In this document: positions 1-10,199 of the stretch, one piece after another
Position numbering within the stretch: the first letter of the stretch is position 1
How the letters are laid out: every line of letters starts with the position of its first letter
Assembly (NCBI GenBank): GCA_964017145.1
Contig: OZ024841.1
Span: forward strand, 2,728,001 to 2,792,000
DNA length: 64,000 nt
Direction: 5' to 3'
Source of the DNA: Agrocybe praecox
Lineage: Eukaryota; Basidiomycota; Agaricomycetes; Agaricales; Agrocybaceae
Position numbers and translations under genes: made by a program
Notes under the pieces: model-generated
Told to the model about the DNA's origin: nothing
What the model saw: the letters and a program-made list of their open reading frames with translations, nothing else
Databases searched by the model: none

Positions 1-1112
1 AGAAGTCAAAATATTGTATATACAGTTTACCGGTGGGCCAGTCATGGTGTTGTAAATTATGAATAGGAAACCGGGCGCCCGAGATCAGTGATAGTGTACT
101 TACCTGCCTTGTTTTAGCCATTAAAGGCATCCTTACAAATGTTTTGGGCATTCAAAAAGGTTACTTTGTAAGGGTACAATGAGGTCTTAGATGGAAGCTT
201 GGTGTGAGCTCTGAAGATATCATATGCAGCCAATAAGAGGTCAGGACAATTTAATTGTACACATTATGAGAGGTGAAAAACTTAGATATCCAAAGACATT
301 TGTATACAGACATCTGGGCACCCGAAGTACAGTGTTTAAACATGATCGGAAGGCCGGAGAAATAAATTTGACACATTACAAGGAGTACCAAAGCCATGTT
401 CTGGACATCCAAAGTTGTAATCAGGTGCGGGAGTCCAAACACAGGGTGTCAACTTGCACAGATGTCCAAACTGAATTTTAAACACTAAAAAGCAAAGGAT
501 TTAATTACCAGACATCCGAAGTTGGACTCAAGCTGAGACAGCGGGACAACTGAAGTAGTGTATAAACATATGTGGAGGTCCAGATACAGTAGTCCTCAGT
601 CACCCAAAGTACAGTGTTTAGACTTGCTCGGAGGTCCGGTTACTGTAATTTTACTTGTATGAAAAGTGTAAAAATCAATTTCCGGCCCTCCGCAGTTGTA
701 CTTGGTACAGAAAGTGTGAATATCAATGTCTGGGCACCCAAGGTACAGTGTAAAAATGTGTCTGGACGTCCGGTTACTGTAATTTTATTTGGTATGGGAA
801 GCTTAAAATATCATTTCCCGGCCCTCCATGATTGTACTTGGTATGAAAAGCATAAAAATCAAAGTCCGGCCCCCCGCATTTACACTCACATACAAACAAC
901 TGGACACCCAAAGTAAAGTATATAAACATGTCCGGCCATCCGGTTACTGTAATTTTACTTGGTACATGAGGGTTAAAAAATAAGTTCGCAGCCCTTCAGG
1001 GTTGTACTTGGTATGAAAAGCCTAAAATTCATTTCACAGCATTCCGCAGTCACCCTCACGTACAGACAACCGGACATCCGAAGTAAAGTGTATAGATGTG
1101 TTCGGACGTCCG
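1..1112. repeat. Left block of degenerate ~170 bp repeat array
   Basis: This stretch has no credible gene. It consists of diverged units that recur every 150-180 bases. Each contains a run like 'accaagtaaaattacagta' or its complement, a palindromic core of the type CGGACGTCCG, and a stretch like 'gcggagggccggaaattgat'. The units read mostly in the complementary orientation here. The same units appear in both orientations at about 1560-2032, 2516-2546 and 3862-5200. Short open frames in this block are products of the repeat and not genes. Whether the array belongs to a transposon terminus, a subtelomere or a centromere cannot be told from the window. Confidence 0.8.
545..1112. repeat. Left arm of a 568-bp inverted repeat
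   Basis: The 568 bases here are the reverse complement of 4199-4766, colinear with no indel where I compared them. For example, a 100-codon frame at 614-916 on the plus strand reappears residue for residue at 4395-4697 on the minus strand. The inner end of the arm stops exactly at the N gap that begins at 1113. Homology continues outward past 545 but with mismatches. The perfect identity contrasts with the diverged neighbouring units. This means either a very recent event or an assembly artefact. Confidence 0.85.
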
Positions 1113-1312
1113 NNNNNNNNNNNNNNNNNNNNNNNNNNNNNNNNNNNNNNNNNNNNNNNNNNNNNNNNNNNNNNNNNNNNNNNNNNNNNNNNNNNNNNNN
1201 NNNNNNNNNNNNNNNNNNNNNNNNNNNNNNNNNNNNNNNNNNNNNNNNNNNNNNNNNNNNNNNNNNNNNNNNNNNNNNNNNNNNNNNNNNNNNNNNNNNN
1301 NNNNNNNNNNNN
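1113..1312. other. Assembly gap of exactly 200 N
   Basis: Two hundred undetermined bases, a round number typical of a scaffolding placeholder. The true distance and even the orientation of the flanking contigs are not established by this sequence. Open frames that run through it are meaningless. Confidence 0.99.
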
Positions 1313-2032
1313 TTCATCCCCACCTCCCCCAAGTAGGTCAACCATAATAGTGCCGACTGCAGTATTTTAATGTCACCACCCCAATATTCATATCCATCCT
1401 ATCTGAGTGCCACTACTCTATCCTACATACTCTATATACTATATTCTACCTATCTACATCTATGCACTTCAGTACTTACCAAACAGACCTATGCAATGCA
1501 CCAACCCACCAGCATGCCTAGCCCAACCAACCTATTTTGTAATTTTTAGGCCCCTGTACTAGGTAAAATTATATCATCCGGACCTCTGAGCATCTTTACA
1601 CACTGTACGTGTCTCTGCTTGAGTGTGACTTTGGAAGTCTGAGAGGTAAATTTTAAGCTGTGGTACCAGCTAAAATTGACAATATATGTAGCTGTTTGCA
1701 TTGAGTACGAGTGTGGAGGGGCAGAAATTAATTTTTAGGCTTCTTGTACCAATTAAAATTACAGTAATTGGACCCCCGAACAAGTATAAACACTATACTT
1801 CAGGTGTCCGGATGTCTGTACATGAGTCCAACTACGGGGGGCTGAAAATCAATTGTTGTGCTTTCTGTGCTGAGTACAACTGCGGAGGGCCGGAAATTAA
1901 TTTTTAGGCCTCCCGTACTAAGTAAAATTACATTGACCGGATGTCCGAACATGTTTATACACTGTAGTGTTCGGATGTCTGTATGTGAATGCAAGTGCGG
2001 AGGGCCGGAAATGATTTTTGAGCCTCCCGTAC
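1313..2032. repeat. Spacer and plus-oriented array units
   Basis: 1313-1550 is AT/C-rich sequence with no gene or motif I recognise. From about 1555 to 2032 three to four diverged ~170 bp units run in the orientation with 'gtactaagtaaaattaca' followed by a CGGA-type core and 'ggagggccggaaattaattt'. The last unit is cut at 2032 by the LTR-like insertion that starts at 2033, and the interrupted repeat resumes at 2516. Confidence 0.7.
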
Positions 2033-2085
2033 TGTCAGGGCAACACTAAGATCAGTGTGACAAGGCCACCAACAAAGACAAAGCA

Positions 2086-2116
<31 letters not shown>

Positions 2117-2515
2117 TAGAGAGAGATAGAGAAATATATATAGAGAGAGACACTCAATGGTTCTAAGAGATCACACCAATGATAGTGGATATCCTAAGAG
2201 ATTGAAGCTGGGGCTACAGCTACATACATGTCCAGTATATATACCCTACAGCTATTCTAGAATATTCCTCTATGACATCATAGAAGGGAATGATGAGTAA
2301 GGCAATGACATCATTAAGAAAGTAAAAGAATAATGTGGAATGATGTAGAATGAATGAGGCTGTGCTCATGGGAAATCAAAGTGATAAGTATCTAATCAAA
2401 TGATAATCAAGAGATAATCAAAGATATGAAACAGATAAGATATCTACACATCTACAAAAGGGAAAAATGCGAAATAAATATAGAAAAATAAGGAAAAATA
2501 GGGGAAACCCTGACA
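2033..2515. mobile_element. Solo-LTR-like insertion, 483 bp, with 5-bp target duplication
   Basis: The segment begins TGTCAGGG and ends CCCTGACA, a perfect 8-bp terminal inversion with the TG...CA ends expected of a retrotransposon LTR. It is flanked by CGTAC at 2028-2032 and again at 2516-2520, a 5-bp target-site duplication. Removing the element plus one CGTAC restores the surrounding repeat unit (cccgtac followed by caagtaaaatta). No reverse transcriptase, integrase or second LTR is present, so it reads as a solo LTR left by recombination. A GA-rich microsatellite lies inside. Confidence 0.82.
2085..2149. repeat. GA-rich microsatellite inside the 483-bp LTR
   Basis: About 28 bases of pure GA dinucleotides, then imperfect GA/GATA-like repeats. 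No function is suggested. Confidence 0.9.
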
Positions 2516-2808
2516 CGTACCAAGTAAAATTACAGTAAGCGGACGTTGTCAACGTGAAAAAGGTTTTCACTTGGGTTTACCGGAACTGTTATGTTCGGGA
2601 TATACCAATTGGTTCGAAGGTAAAATTTAGTATGTGTCGAAGTGTGAAATAGTAGTTCTGTAATGAAAATATAAGGGTGAGTAAAGCACAAGGATGATTA
2701 GAGAAACCAAAAAGAAGATAGATCAAAATATGGATGATAAAGATTATCTTATCTTATCACTTTTGACCTTCATGCCTTATCCTGTTGATACTTGAAGTAT
2801 TCTTGTAG

Positions 2809-3193
2809 ATCAGAATCTGGATGATAAGGCTTACCGATGCTTATCACTTCTGAAATACTGTAAGTCGTAGAGTGTATCTTATTCGTAGATTGTGTAAATC
2901 AGAATCTGGATGTTAAGACTTATCGATGCTTAACACTTCTGAGGTACCAAATTTGTAGACCGTGTAAATCAGAATCTGGATGCTAAGGCTTATCGATGCT
3001 TAACACTTCTGAAATACCAAATTCGTAGCTAGTATATCGTGAGGAACAGGAATATATCTTATTTGTAAGTCAGAATCTGGATGATAAGGATGCTTATCAC
3101 TTCTGAAATACTGTGGGAGAAAAGAAAGATATATTTTCTTGGCAAAGCAGAATCTGAATGACAAGGCTTATCGATGCTTGCCACTTCTGAGTT
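2809..3193. repeat. Five tandem hairpin-forming units inside the 1315-bp LTR
   Basis: Five copies of a unit starting 'cagaatctggatg', followed by a short stem, a loop near 'gcttatcgatg' and the opposite arm, then 'cacttctga'. They begin near 2811, 2899, 2968, 3070 and 3149. The stem arms are GATAAG/CTTATC (copies 1 and 4), GTTAAG/CTTAAC (copy 2), and GCTAAG/CTTAAC and GACAAG/CTTGCC with one mismatch each. Copies 1, 2 and 4 pair perfectly although the sequence differs. Confidence 0.75.
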
Positions 3194-3429
3194 ACCTCAA
3201 CTTTTTAATAAAAGTAAGTGATCCTTGAAGTATGTAGTAAAACTTTTGTAAGTAAAAGCTTTCTTAGTAAGAGGTTTAAATCAGTAGAGTTGTGGGGGAA
3301 AAGGTAGGATGATTATTCTTGTCTGTTATCTACTACATATTTATACTATTTTCTATCCTACTTCCTTGTTCATGTTTCATAGTGACAGGTGTTAATCATA
3401 ATGGTTTTAGGTTGGTAACCATGTGCTTA

Positions 3430-3700
3430 GTGTTAGACTGGCAGATATGTCATGCTAGTCCAACTCATATGTTTTTGTTAGTTTGTTGCATATGTCATGA
3501 TCATAATGTTTTTGGGCTTGTAACTATATGTTTTCTATTAGGCTGACAAATATGTCATGCTAGGCTGACACATATGTTGTGTTAGTTTGTTGCATATGTC
3601 ATAATCATAATGTTTCTAGACTTGTAACCATGTGTTTTTCTTTTAGGCTGACAAATATGTCATGCTAGACTGACACATATGTCGTGTTTTAATTTGTCAT
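3430..3700. repeat. About 2.5 copies of a ~115-bp tandem repeat
   Basis: Units contain 'gacaaatatgtcatgctag', 'gttagtttgttgcatatgtc' and 'cataatgttt', and recur at about 115-base spacing inside the 1315-bp LTR. No coding potential was found. Confidence 0.7.
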
Positions 3701-3865
3701 GTGTATCATGTTTTTCTCGCATATGTCACTTAGGTTTTATTGTTTTTAGAAGTGTTAGTGTCGATATGATTGTAGGGCTTTTTGGGAATGAGTGTATTTC
3801 TTCCTTCTCAACAACCTTCTGTTGTCCTGTTTTTAACAAGAAACAGGATCCAATGCTGACAACGT

Positions 3866-5200
3866 CCGAACACGTTTATACAATATACTTCGGGTGTCCG
3901 GTTGTCTGTACGTGAGGGTGACTGCGGGATGCCGTGAAATGAATTTTAGGATTTTTATACCAAGTACAACCATGGAGGGCTGCGAAATTATTTTTTAAAC
4001 CCCCCGTACCAAGTAAAATTACACTAAGCGGATGGCCGAACACGTTTCCACAATTTACTTCGGATGTCCGGTTGTCTGTACGTGAGGGTGACTGCGGAAT
4101 GCCGCAAAATGATTTTTAGGCTTTCTGTACCAAGTACAACGATGGAAGGCTGTGAAATTATTTTCTAAGCCTCCCGTACCAAGTAAAATTACAGTAAGCG
4201 GACGTCCGAACACATCTATACACTTTACTTCGGATGTCCGGTTGTCTGTACGTGAGGGTGACTGCGGAATGCTGTGAAATGAATTTTAGGCTTTTCATAC
4301 CAAGTACAACCCTGAAGGGCTGCGAACTTATTTTTTAACCCTCATGTACCAAGTAAAATTACAGTAACCGGATGGCCGGACATGTTTATATACTTTACTT
4401 TGGGTGTCCAGTTGTTTGTATGTGAGTGTAAATGCGGGGGGCCGGACTTTGATTTTTATGCTTTTCATACCAAGTACAATCATGGAGGGCCGGGAAATGA
4501 TATTTTAAGCTTCCCATACCAAATAAAATTACAGTAACCGGACGTCCAGACACATTTTTACACTGTACCTTGGGTGCCCAGACATTGATATTCACACTTT
4601 CTGTACCAAGTACAACTGCGGAGGGCCGGAAATTGATTTTTACACTTTTCATACAAGTAAAATTACAGTAACCGGACCTCCGAGCAAGTCTAAACACTGT
4701 ACTTTGGGTGACTGAGGACTACTGTATCTGGACCTCCACATATGTTTATACACTACTTCAGTTGTCCAGCTGTCTCAGCTTGAATGCAACTTCGGAGGTC
4801 CAGGAATCCTTTTTTAGGCCTCTTGTAACAACTAAAATCACATTATCTGGACCTCTGAGCAAATTGAAATATTGTATTTCGGGTGTCCAACTGTGTGCTT
4901 GGGTTCAGCTTTGCAGGTACAAAAATAATTTTTAGGCTTCCCATAACAAGTAAAATTGCAGTATCCGGACCTCTGTGCAAGTATAAACACTACTCCGGGT
5001 TTCCGCAAGTTTGTGCTTGAATGCAACTTCAGAGGTCGGCAAATCAAATTTTAAACTTTCTGTTCCAAGTGAATAAAAATTACAGTAACTGAATCTCCAT
5101 CCAAGTCCACACTCTGTTTCCAGACACTCCCACTTGATATGTCTGATGAAGTTTTCTGGGATGTTTTCAAACAAAGCCAAGTAAATATATAACATTAATT
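3866..5200. repeat. Right block of the ~170 bp repeat array
   Basis: At least seven diverged units run in the plus-type orientation with cores at about 3864, 4030, 4200, 4368, 4542, 4675 and 4845. Consecutive units contain 'cgtgagggtgactgcgg', 'ccaagtacaac' and 'ccaagtaaaattaca'. Units towards 5200 are increasingly degenerate. There is no gene in this stretch. Confidence 0.8.
4199..4766. repeat. Right arm of the 568-bp inverted repeat
   Basis: Reverse complement of 545-1112 with no indels. The first mismatch outside is at 4768, after which similarity to the left side falls quickly. This arm lies within the continuous right-hand array, so it is the better supported of the two placements. Confidence 0.85.
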
Positions 5201-5763
5201 CTGGGATCCCAGTAACTTACTCTAAATACACAACTACATGACCGGGCCACCGACAGCCTATATATTTAATGTTTTGGTTCCTCAGGGCTCCGCCAACTGT
5301 ATAGCTATACCAGCCGCAATGGCTAGCACCATGTAGTATGGTTACCAGGGCCCTTGATAGCTCTGCCATACACTACGGCTATTTTGTTATAAATAGCTAT
5401 GACCGCTAGCCCCGTACAGTATGGTGATCCTGTCACCTTGGCTATTACATACTAGTACGTGACTACTATACTGTCTTATGTGTGTTTGAAGGAAAGCAGA
5501 GCTATGCATACCAGCAGATGGAGAGGTGTAAGACTATGGGCATGCACTGCATTCAGAAATGGAATGGTATGCCAGTCAAACTTGGTCTAATCAGAGAGTG
5601 CAATGGAGAAATAATGGTGGAATATTACCCAAGGTCTAGGTCTAACATTGCGTCATAGCATAGTATGCATGTAACTCAGCTTAAATAAATATTCATTGTC
5701 AGAGGCACAAATATGTCAGATAACATAAGTCTATATATAGAACAAGTTGGGTAGAATATTATT
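5201..5763. other. No gene recognised
   Basis: AT-rich sequence with repeated short words such as 'agctat' and 'gtagtatggt' between about 5290 and 5460. No open frame of substance and no motif I can name. Confidence 0.6.
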
Positions 5764-6050
5764 AGAACTGATGGATTAACAGACACACTAAAATAATCAA
5801 ACGCAGACACATGTATTGATGGATTAGCGGACGCGAAATAATTGAACACAGATGGATTAATAGACGCGCCAGAATAATTGAATGCTGATGGATTAATGGA
5901 CGCGAAATAATCGAACGAGGATGGATTAACAGATGCATATATTCATGGATTAGTGGATATATTAACGGGCGTAATCGAATCCGGATGGATAAATTGAACC
6001 CATGGATTAATGACGATGGATAAATATCGATAAATGCCAGTGATTTATCC
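5764..6050. repeat. Minisatellite of ~40 bp units
   Basis: Six to seven imperfect copies of a unit built on 'gatggattaatagacgcg' followed by 'aaataatngaacn'. Copies become shorter and more diverged after about 5940. The minus-strand open frame across it (96 codons) is a product of the repeat. Confidence 0.85.
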
Positions 6051-6229
6051 AACAGAAAGAGTGTAGTAGTAGGGAGGATGCTGCAGCTGAGCCATTAATT
6101 CATATTTATTGAACTCAAGAACTTGCCGCCATTTGTTGACCTTTTTTTTAAGGAAGTTACCTACTATTTATTAATGAAAGGGACATATATGCCTGAACTT
6201 CGCCGCTAACGAACTTGCTCTGTTGATTA

Positions 6230-6990
6230 TAAAATGTCAGAGATTTTACATAAATTGTTCATTAAGAAAATGTACGTTCAATACGTTGAGGCGATTCGAT
6301 AGTGATGTCATCTGCGACTTGATTCTTGAACATCCTGATAATCTCGGTGCGTGTCTTTGCTCGTCCTGGTATTTTGACTTCTTTTGTTGCACGAGCAGCG
6401 ACATCAATCATATTTTTAAATGTTGGATGTTCCATCGCTGCAAGTGGCTAAAAGCTGCAGTTTAATGATAATAAAACATAACTAGAAAAATTAAATGTAC
6501 CACATTGGTTTTGATTAACCAGTGAATCGCCGCCTGATGAAAAAGCCCATCGCTATAAGGCTCAACCTTCTCAGCCGCGGGAGGCTCTGATCCTGGCACC
6601 ACCATTGTGAAATGGCCATTGACCTGCGTCTGAAGGAGGGCCTTGTACGTGGTATGGAGTTGGGCCTGGCGTCGTTCCTTTGTGTCGTCCGGAAGCATTG
6701 ATAGAAAATTGTTTGCCTTACACCAGGTTCGATAGACGCCTTGTTATATGATATTAGTTAAATCAAAAGTTTATAACATAATACGCACACTGTGCTCACT
6801 GCTTGTAGGCCATGTGTCGTCGCATCGTTGTACAATCATCCGAGAGATTGTAGTTCGCAACTTTGATACAACCTCCCAGCCCCGAGCTATAGAGGGAATT
6901 AGAACGACGTAGCGAGTAGGAAAGGATTTACTTACCTGCACGAAATACACTCTTGCCGCCCGCGTTTGTCACCCGCTATCCGAGTCGCCT
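6230..6990 (-). pseudogene. hAT-family transposase relic (N-terminal part)
   Basis: Read on the minus strand, three disconnected pieces resemble hAT transposases of Agaricomycetes. First comes a remnant of a BED-type zinc finger around 6800-6840 with a DDCTTMRRHM-like end. Next, at about 6500-6745, is a block with YRTWCKANNFLSMLPDD and YSDGLFHQAAIHWLIKTN. Last, at about 6250-6450, is a block with MEHPTFKNMIDVAARAT and PGRAKTRTEIIRMFKNQV. The catalytic core and C-terminal dimerisation domain are missing and the frame is interrupted by stops. The pieces follow each other in the family's usual order, so this is a decayed and truncated copy, not chance similarity. Assignment rests on remembered family motifs. 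It lies just beyond the truncated 3' end of NLR pseudogene A. Confidence 0.6.
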
Positions 6991-7123
6991 TTCGAAAGAA
7001 AAAAAGCGGAAAATGATAATTAAAGACTCGTACTGCCACGCGGCGTAGCGGTGGCCCTGCAACACAAGTTGCAGAATGTCCGAATATGTTGCAGGTAGAA
7101 TAACTTCATGTTGTCCTTCCAGA

Positions 7124-8826
7124 TTATGCAATTGACATTAATTCAAGAATGTAAGAGAACGAAAAAAGGCTTACAATTTGAACCAAAAAGGTTAAAAACT
7201 CAAACAACAAGCGAGCCTTATCCGCGTTAATTTTGTTGTGAGTAAGAATGCTCGTGTAGAAATGATTCCATTGGGAACTCATGGATAGGGTGATGGCTAC
7301 CGAATGCCCTGTTTCAAACCAAGTTTGAGATTGAACTTCGGCAGCATCCAGAATGGGTCTAACGGGGAACGTAAACTGCGAAAGGTCGACATGATGATCT
7401 AAAGACAAAAAAATGATTGAATATCTTGAGGTTGCTAGAAGACAGACAGAATCAGACCTGGAAGCATCATTATAAAGTTATAAATGTGTCGTGCCCTCGT
7501 TTCGATGTAGTCTTGGGAGAATTTTTTGGAACGATGGGGGTCAGATAAGGAGTCCTTAAATAACTTCAAGTGCAGCATGCGAGCTTTACACTCGCCTCTC
7601 GAGCCATCAACACGCATCCCTATAATAGCCGTAAGATCAGAGAGGACGACCTCTGCTTCCCCATCTTCAAGGCGAAGAAATAGTTCTATATCTTCTGTAC
7701 ACATCTCACCATACAAGACAAGCAACGCCAAGACATCAATGGCTTGAGTTGGGTCATCTGTATTGCCGAGTATGTGTGTGTAGAGAGCGTCCAACTGAGC
7801 AAACGGTAAGTCCTTGAACGGAGGGCGCAAGCCAAAAATAGCATCGAGTCGCTGATTAGGCCGGTGACGGGGTGATTCGAGGTAGCGAATCACTGTAGAT
7901 GCATAAATGAATTGACTGAAGGACATGCTGACAAGGTTCCGTATGCTATATTCAGTCGGCCAAACAGGGGGTATCGAAGCTTTGAAGATATGGGTTTCCT
8001 GAGGTCGCATAAATACAGCCTGATATCGTCATAGGAGCTATACGTATCGTCCAGAAGTATCTTGAACCCTTCTGCGCGCTCATGTTCAAGGCGTTGAATG
8101 TGTTTTTGATGTCGCTTTCTGGACGACTACATACAAGGATGCGAATGGGCGTTGCAGAGTCTATTACAACAGAGAGATGAGTTTCCAGGATATTTCGCTG
8201 GCTATCCTCTTCTATGCACTCATCAAGGACATCAATGACGATAAGCCGAGGAGCCTTGGAAGGCTCATTGGCGTAGGCTAAAGCTAGAGGGTCTACTACC
8301 AGCGCAGAGAATTGGGCTCGTAAAGAGCGAGTGAATATTAGCGGATCGTGGTCGATAAAATCTCGCAACACTGAGAGATTTGGAGTGATTTCGTGTTGCA
8401 TCACCCGACCCAAAGAAGAAACCGGCAAGTAGCTTCCCTTCTTCCGAGCAGCGCTCGCATACGGTCCTCCCAATAGCAGATTTTCCAGCCCCTGCCGCAC
8501 CGGTGAGCCAAGTTATGGGTTTATCTCGATTGTCCTCGTTTGTTCCCATCACCCCTTCAACAATTATCTTTATGATTGCAACACGCGTTCCTGGGTGACA
8601 CTTGGGAGGATCGACGACATGTCCAGAATCATGCAAGGCGTTAGGCGCCACATTCTCGTAAAGACGCTTGAATCTGCCTGTAAACCACGATTCATCATAT
8701 GAATAAGTCATCACTAAAAAGGTAATTCATACCATTTTCCCCGCTATGGATACTGTTGAATGATCCTCCACTAATAATGACCTTGGATGAGGAGAAAAAG
8801 GACCTGTTTGATGCTCCCTGTGACAT
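7124..8826 (-). pseudogene. NACHT-domain NLR, copy A, broken
   Basis: This is a degraded fungal NLR (P-loop STAND NTPase of the non-self-recognition type). Exon 1 (8826-8733) encodes MSQGASNRSFFSSSKV and the glycine-rich stretch IISGGSFNSIHSGENG. A GT-AG intron leads to exon 2 at 8677, with PPKCHPGTRVAII, the Walker A TWLTGAAGAGKSAI and then FFFGSGDATRNH. The frame then shifts and tens of residues expected between ATRNH and the following helix are missing. Walker B (LIVIDVLDECIEED) and ILVCSRPESDI follow in the second frame. A second shift near 8040 moves the SQFIYASTVIRYLES part into a third frame. One further exon (about 7408-7190) is recognisable, and the 3' part that copies B and C have is gone. 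Two frameshifts plus truncation argue that it is non-functional. Confidence 0.85.
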
Positions 8827-8889
8827 TGTAGAGGCTGCGTTGCCAGAGCTGAAATATTTTAGAGGAATAATCAAGGGACAATCGATAAG

Positions 8890-10170
8890 TAATGTAAGCA
8901 AGGACGGCAAAGTCATGGGGTACGATAAACTTACATTTCAGGAATTCGTGGCGTTAGTGCCAGTCGACCACGGCTTCGAAATTGAAGAGAGACCTTGAAT
9001 TCGGGTTGATAGTAGCTACAGAGGAGTCAAATGTTTAAAACCAGTAGTAAGTTCCAAAAAAGACCTTAACTTACCAGTGGTGGCATCAAGGGATATCTTA
9101 GGATAAATAACAAATATCAGCAAGTATTCGACGGGTGTCCCAAATACCATTCAACTTACGGTCACAGAAATGGTGCTCTGACCATATTTGGCTTCAGCAC
9201 GAACGCCTGCGCGCAGTGGGCCCTGAGAAATGACGGAAACATTTGAAAATGCAAGAGGTTGAGCGGTTTCCAAATGGTGTATTTCGACATCTAATAAACA
9301 TTATTTCAATTCCATCTCGTCAAGTAAAATGAGTCTATTCTCACCCCAGGCATCCCAGTAGTTGGGACGATCTTGGAAAATAACAAGACCTCCCGTTTTT
9401 CCTTCAGCAATAAGCTCGTGGCTGGAACATCGTCAGGACAATGACAAGTATTATTTGGTAATGTACTTGAGCTTAACATTAACCAAGCTGTGAATCCGGC
9501 CATTAGAAATTGTGAGCTGGACATTAACATTACGAAGTACAAAATTGTCTGATCCGTTGTTGTATACTATAGACCATAATGTTGAGCCATGATGGCGGTA
9601 CTGATACAATAATATAATTTCCAAATACCTGAAACGGGCTTGAGGTGAGCATGGAGAGCATTGGATGGGTGCTTGAGCTCTCCGGGTCCAGCTCCATTGG
9701 CGCAATGCATGATAGCATATCCTTCTTTACCATCGTCCGCTGCCTGCATGATTTGAGATTTGAGGCTAGGGACAGCCTTGGCCAATGGGATCTTGATGAT
9801 GTCCCAACGAGGGAAAAATGTGGTGTTGCATGCCATAATTTTACTGGACCCCGCAAGTGATTTCGATCGGGTTGACGAGGTTAGAGGAACCGAGCCTGGG
9901 AAAAGAACAGAGGCAGCCTCTTCGAGGAGCGCTTCACCGTCTTTCTTGACCTCCTCGTAAAGAACTTCTGCGTCGTCGTACACCATACCTCTACGTAAGA
10001 TTGTGAGTCCAAATCACCAAACGATTCAGACAAGCAGCCTTACATGGCCGATCCAGGTAGGACTGGACATTGAGAGACTCATTAGTCGACATTCTCTGAA
10101 AAATAATAATGAATGAATTACCATCATGGACTAAGCATCACCAAGAATATTAGATGCACAAAAAAGCTGC
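8890..10170 (-). pseudogene. Duplicated internal fragment of the alpha-mannosidase gene
   Basis: This ~1.28 kb stretch is a close copy of about 31075-32360, which lies inside the full alpha-mannosidase gene, introns included. Matching minus-strand exons include [21 protein letters not shown] and [21 protein letters not shown]. It holds only central exons, with no N-terminal GH38 catalytic exons and no C-terminus, so it cannot make an enzyme. It abuts the first exon of NLR pseudogene A. Divergence from the parent is modest (scattered substitutions, a few small indels), so the duplication is younger than the NLR-A decay. Confidence 0.88.
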
Positions 10171-10199
10171 GAAATTAGGACTACGAACAAGTGCTAGTG

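Larger units (their letters stand above)
2543..3865. mobile_element. Second solo-LTR-like insertion, 1315 bp (2547-3861), with 4-bp target duplication
   Basis: Starting at 2547 the sequence reads TGTCA and it ends at 3861 with TGACA. ACGT sits immediately outside on both sides (2543-2546 and 3862-3865). Deleting the insert and one ACGT restores the array core 'agcggACGTccgaac', which is strong evidence that the boundaries are right. The interior is non-coding and internally repetitive: a five-copy hairpin array at 2809-3193 and a ~115-bp tandem repeat at about 3430-3700. No retroelement protein is present. The element sits 31 bp from the first LTR and in the same array, so the array is a repeated insertion target. 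Confidence 0.75.

Noticed and set aside
614..916. A 100-residue ORF present twice in inverted orientation
   Set aside because: It is a frame through the ~170-bp repeat; neighbouring units break it and no protein features are visible.
973..1370. Open frames running through the N gap
   Set aside because: They consist mostly of undetermined residues and exist only because N cannot form a stop.
2809..3193. CRISPR-like array
   Set aside because: Spacing and spacer lengths are irregular, the host is eukaryotic, and the repeats lie inside an LTR.
5762..6052. 96-codon minus-strand ORF
   Set aside because: Entirely made of minisatellite units.
7038..7074. Two small hairpins (GCCAC...GTGGC and CTGCAAC/GTTGCAG) near the end of NLR-A
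   Set aside because: Could be a Helitron-like or hAT-like terminus, but no target duplication or CTRR end could be placed, so no element is claimed.
8756..8998. Plus-strand ORF at 8756-8998
   Set aside because: Antisense to the first exon of NLR-A and the start of the mannosidase fragment; the minus-strand reading has splice sites and family motifs.
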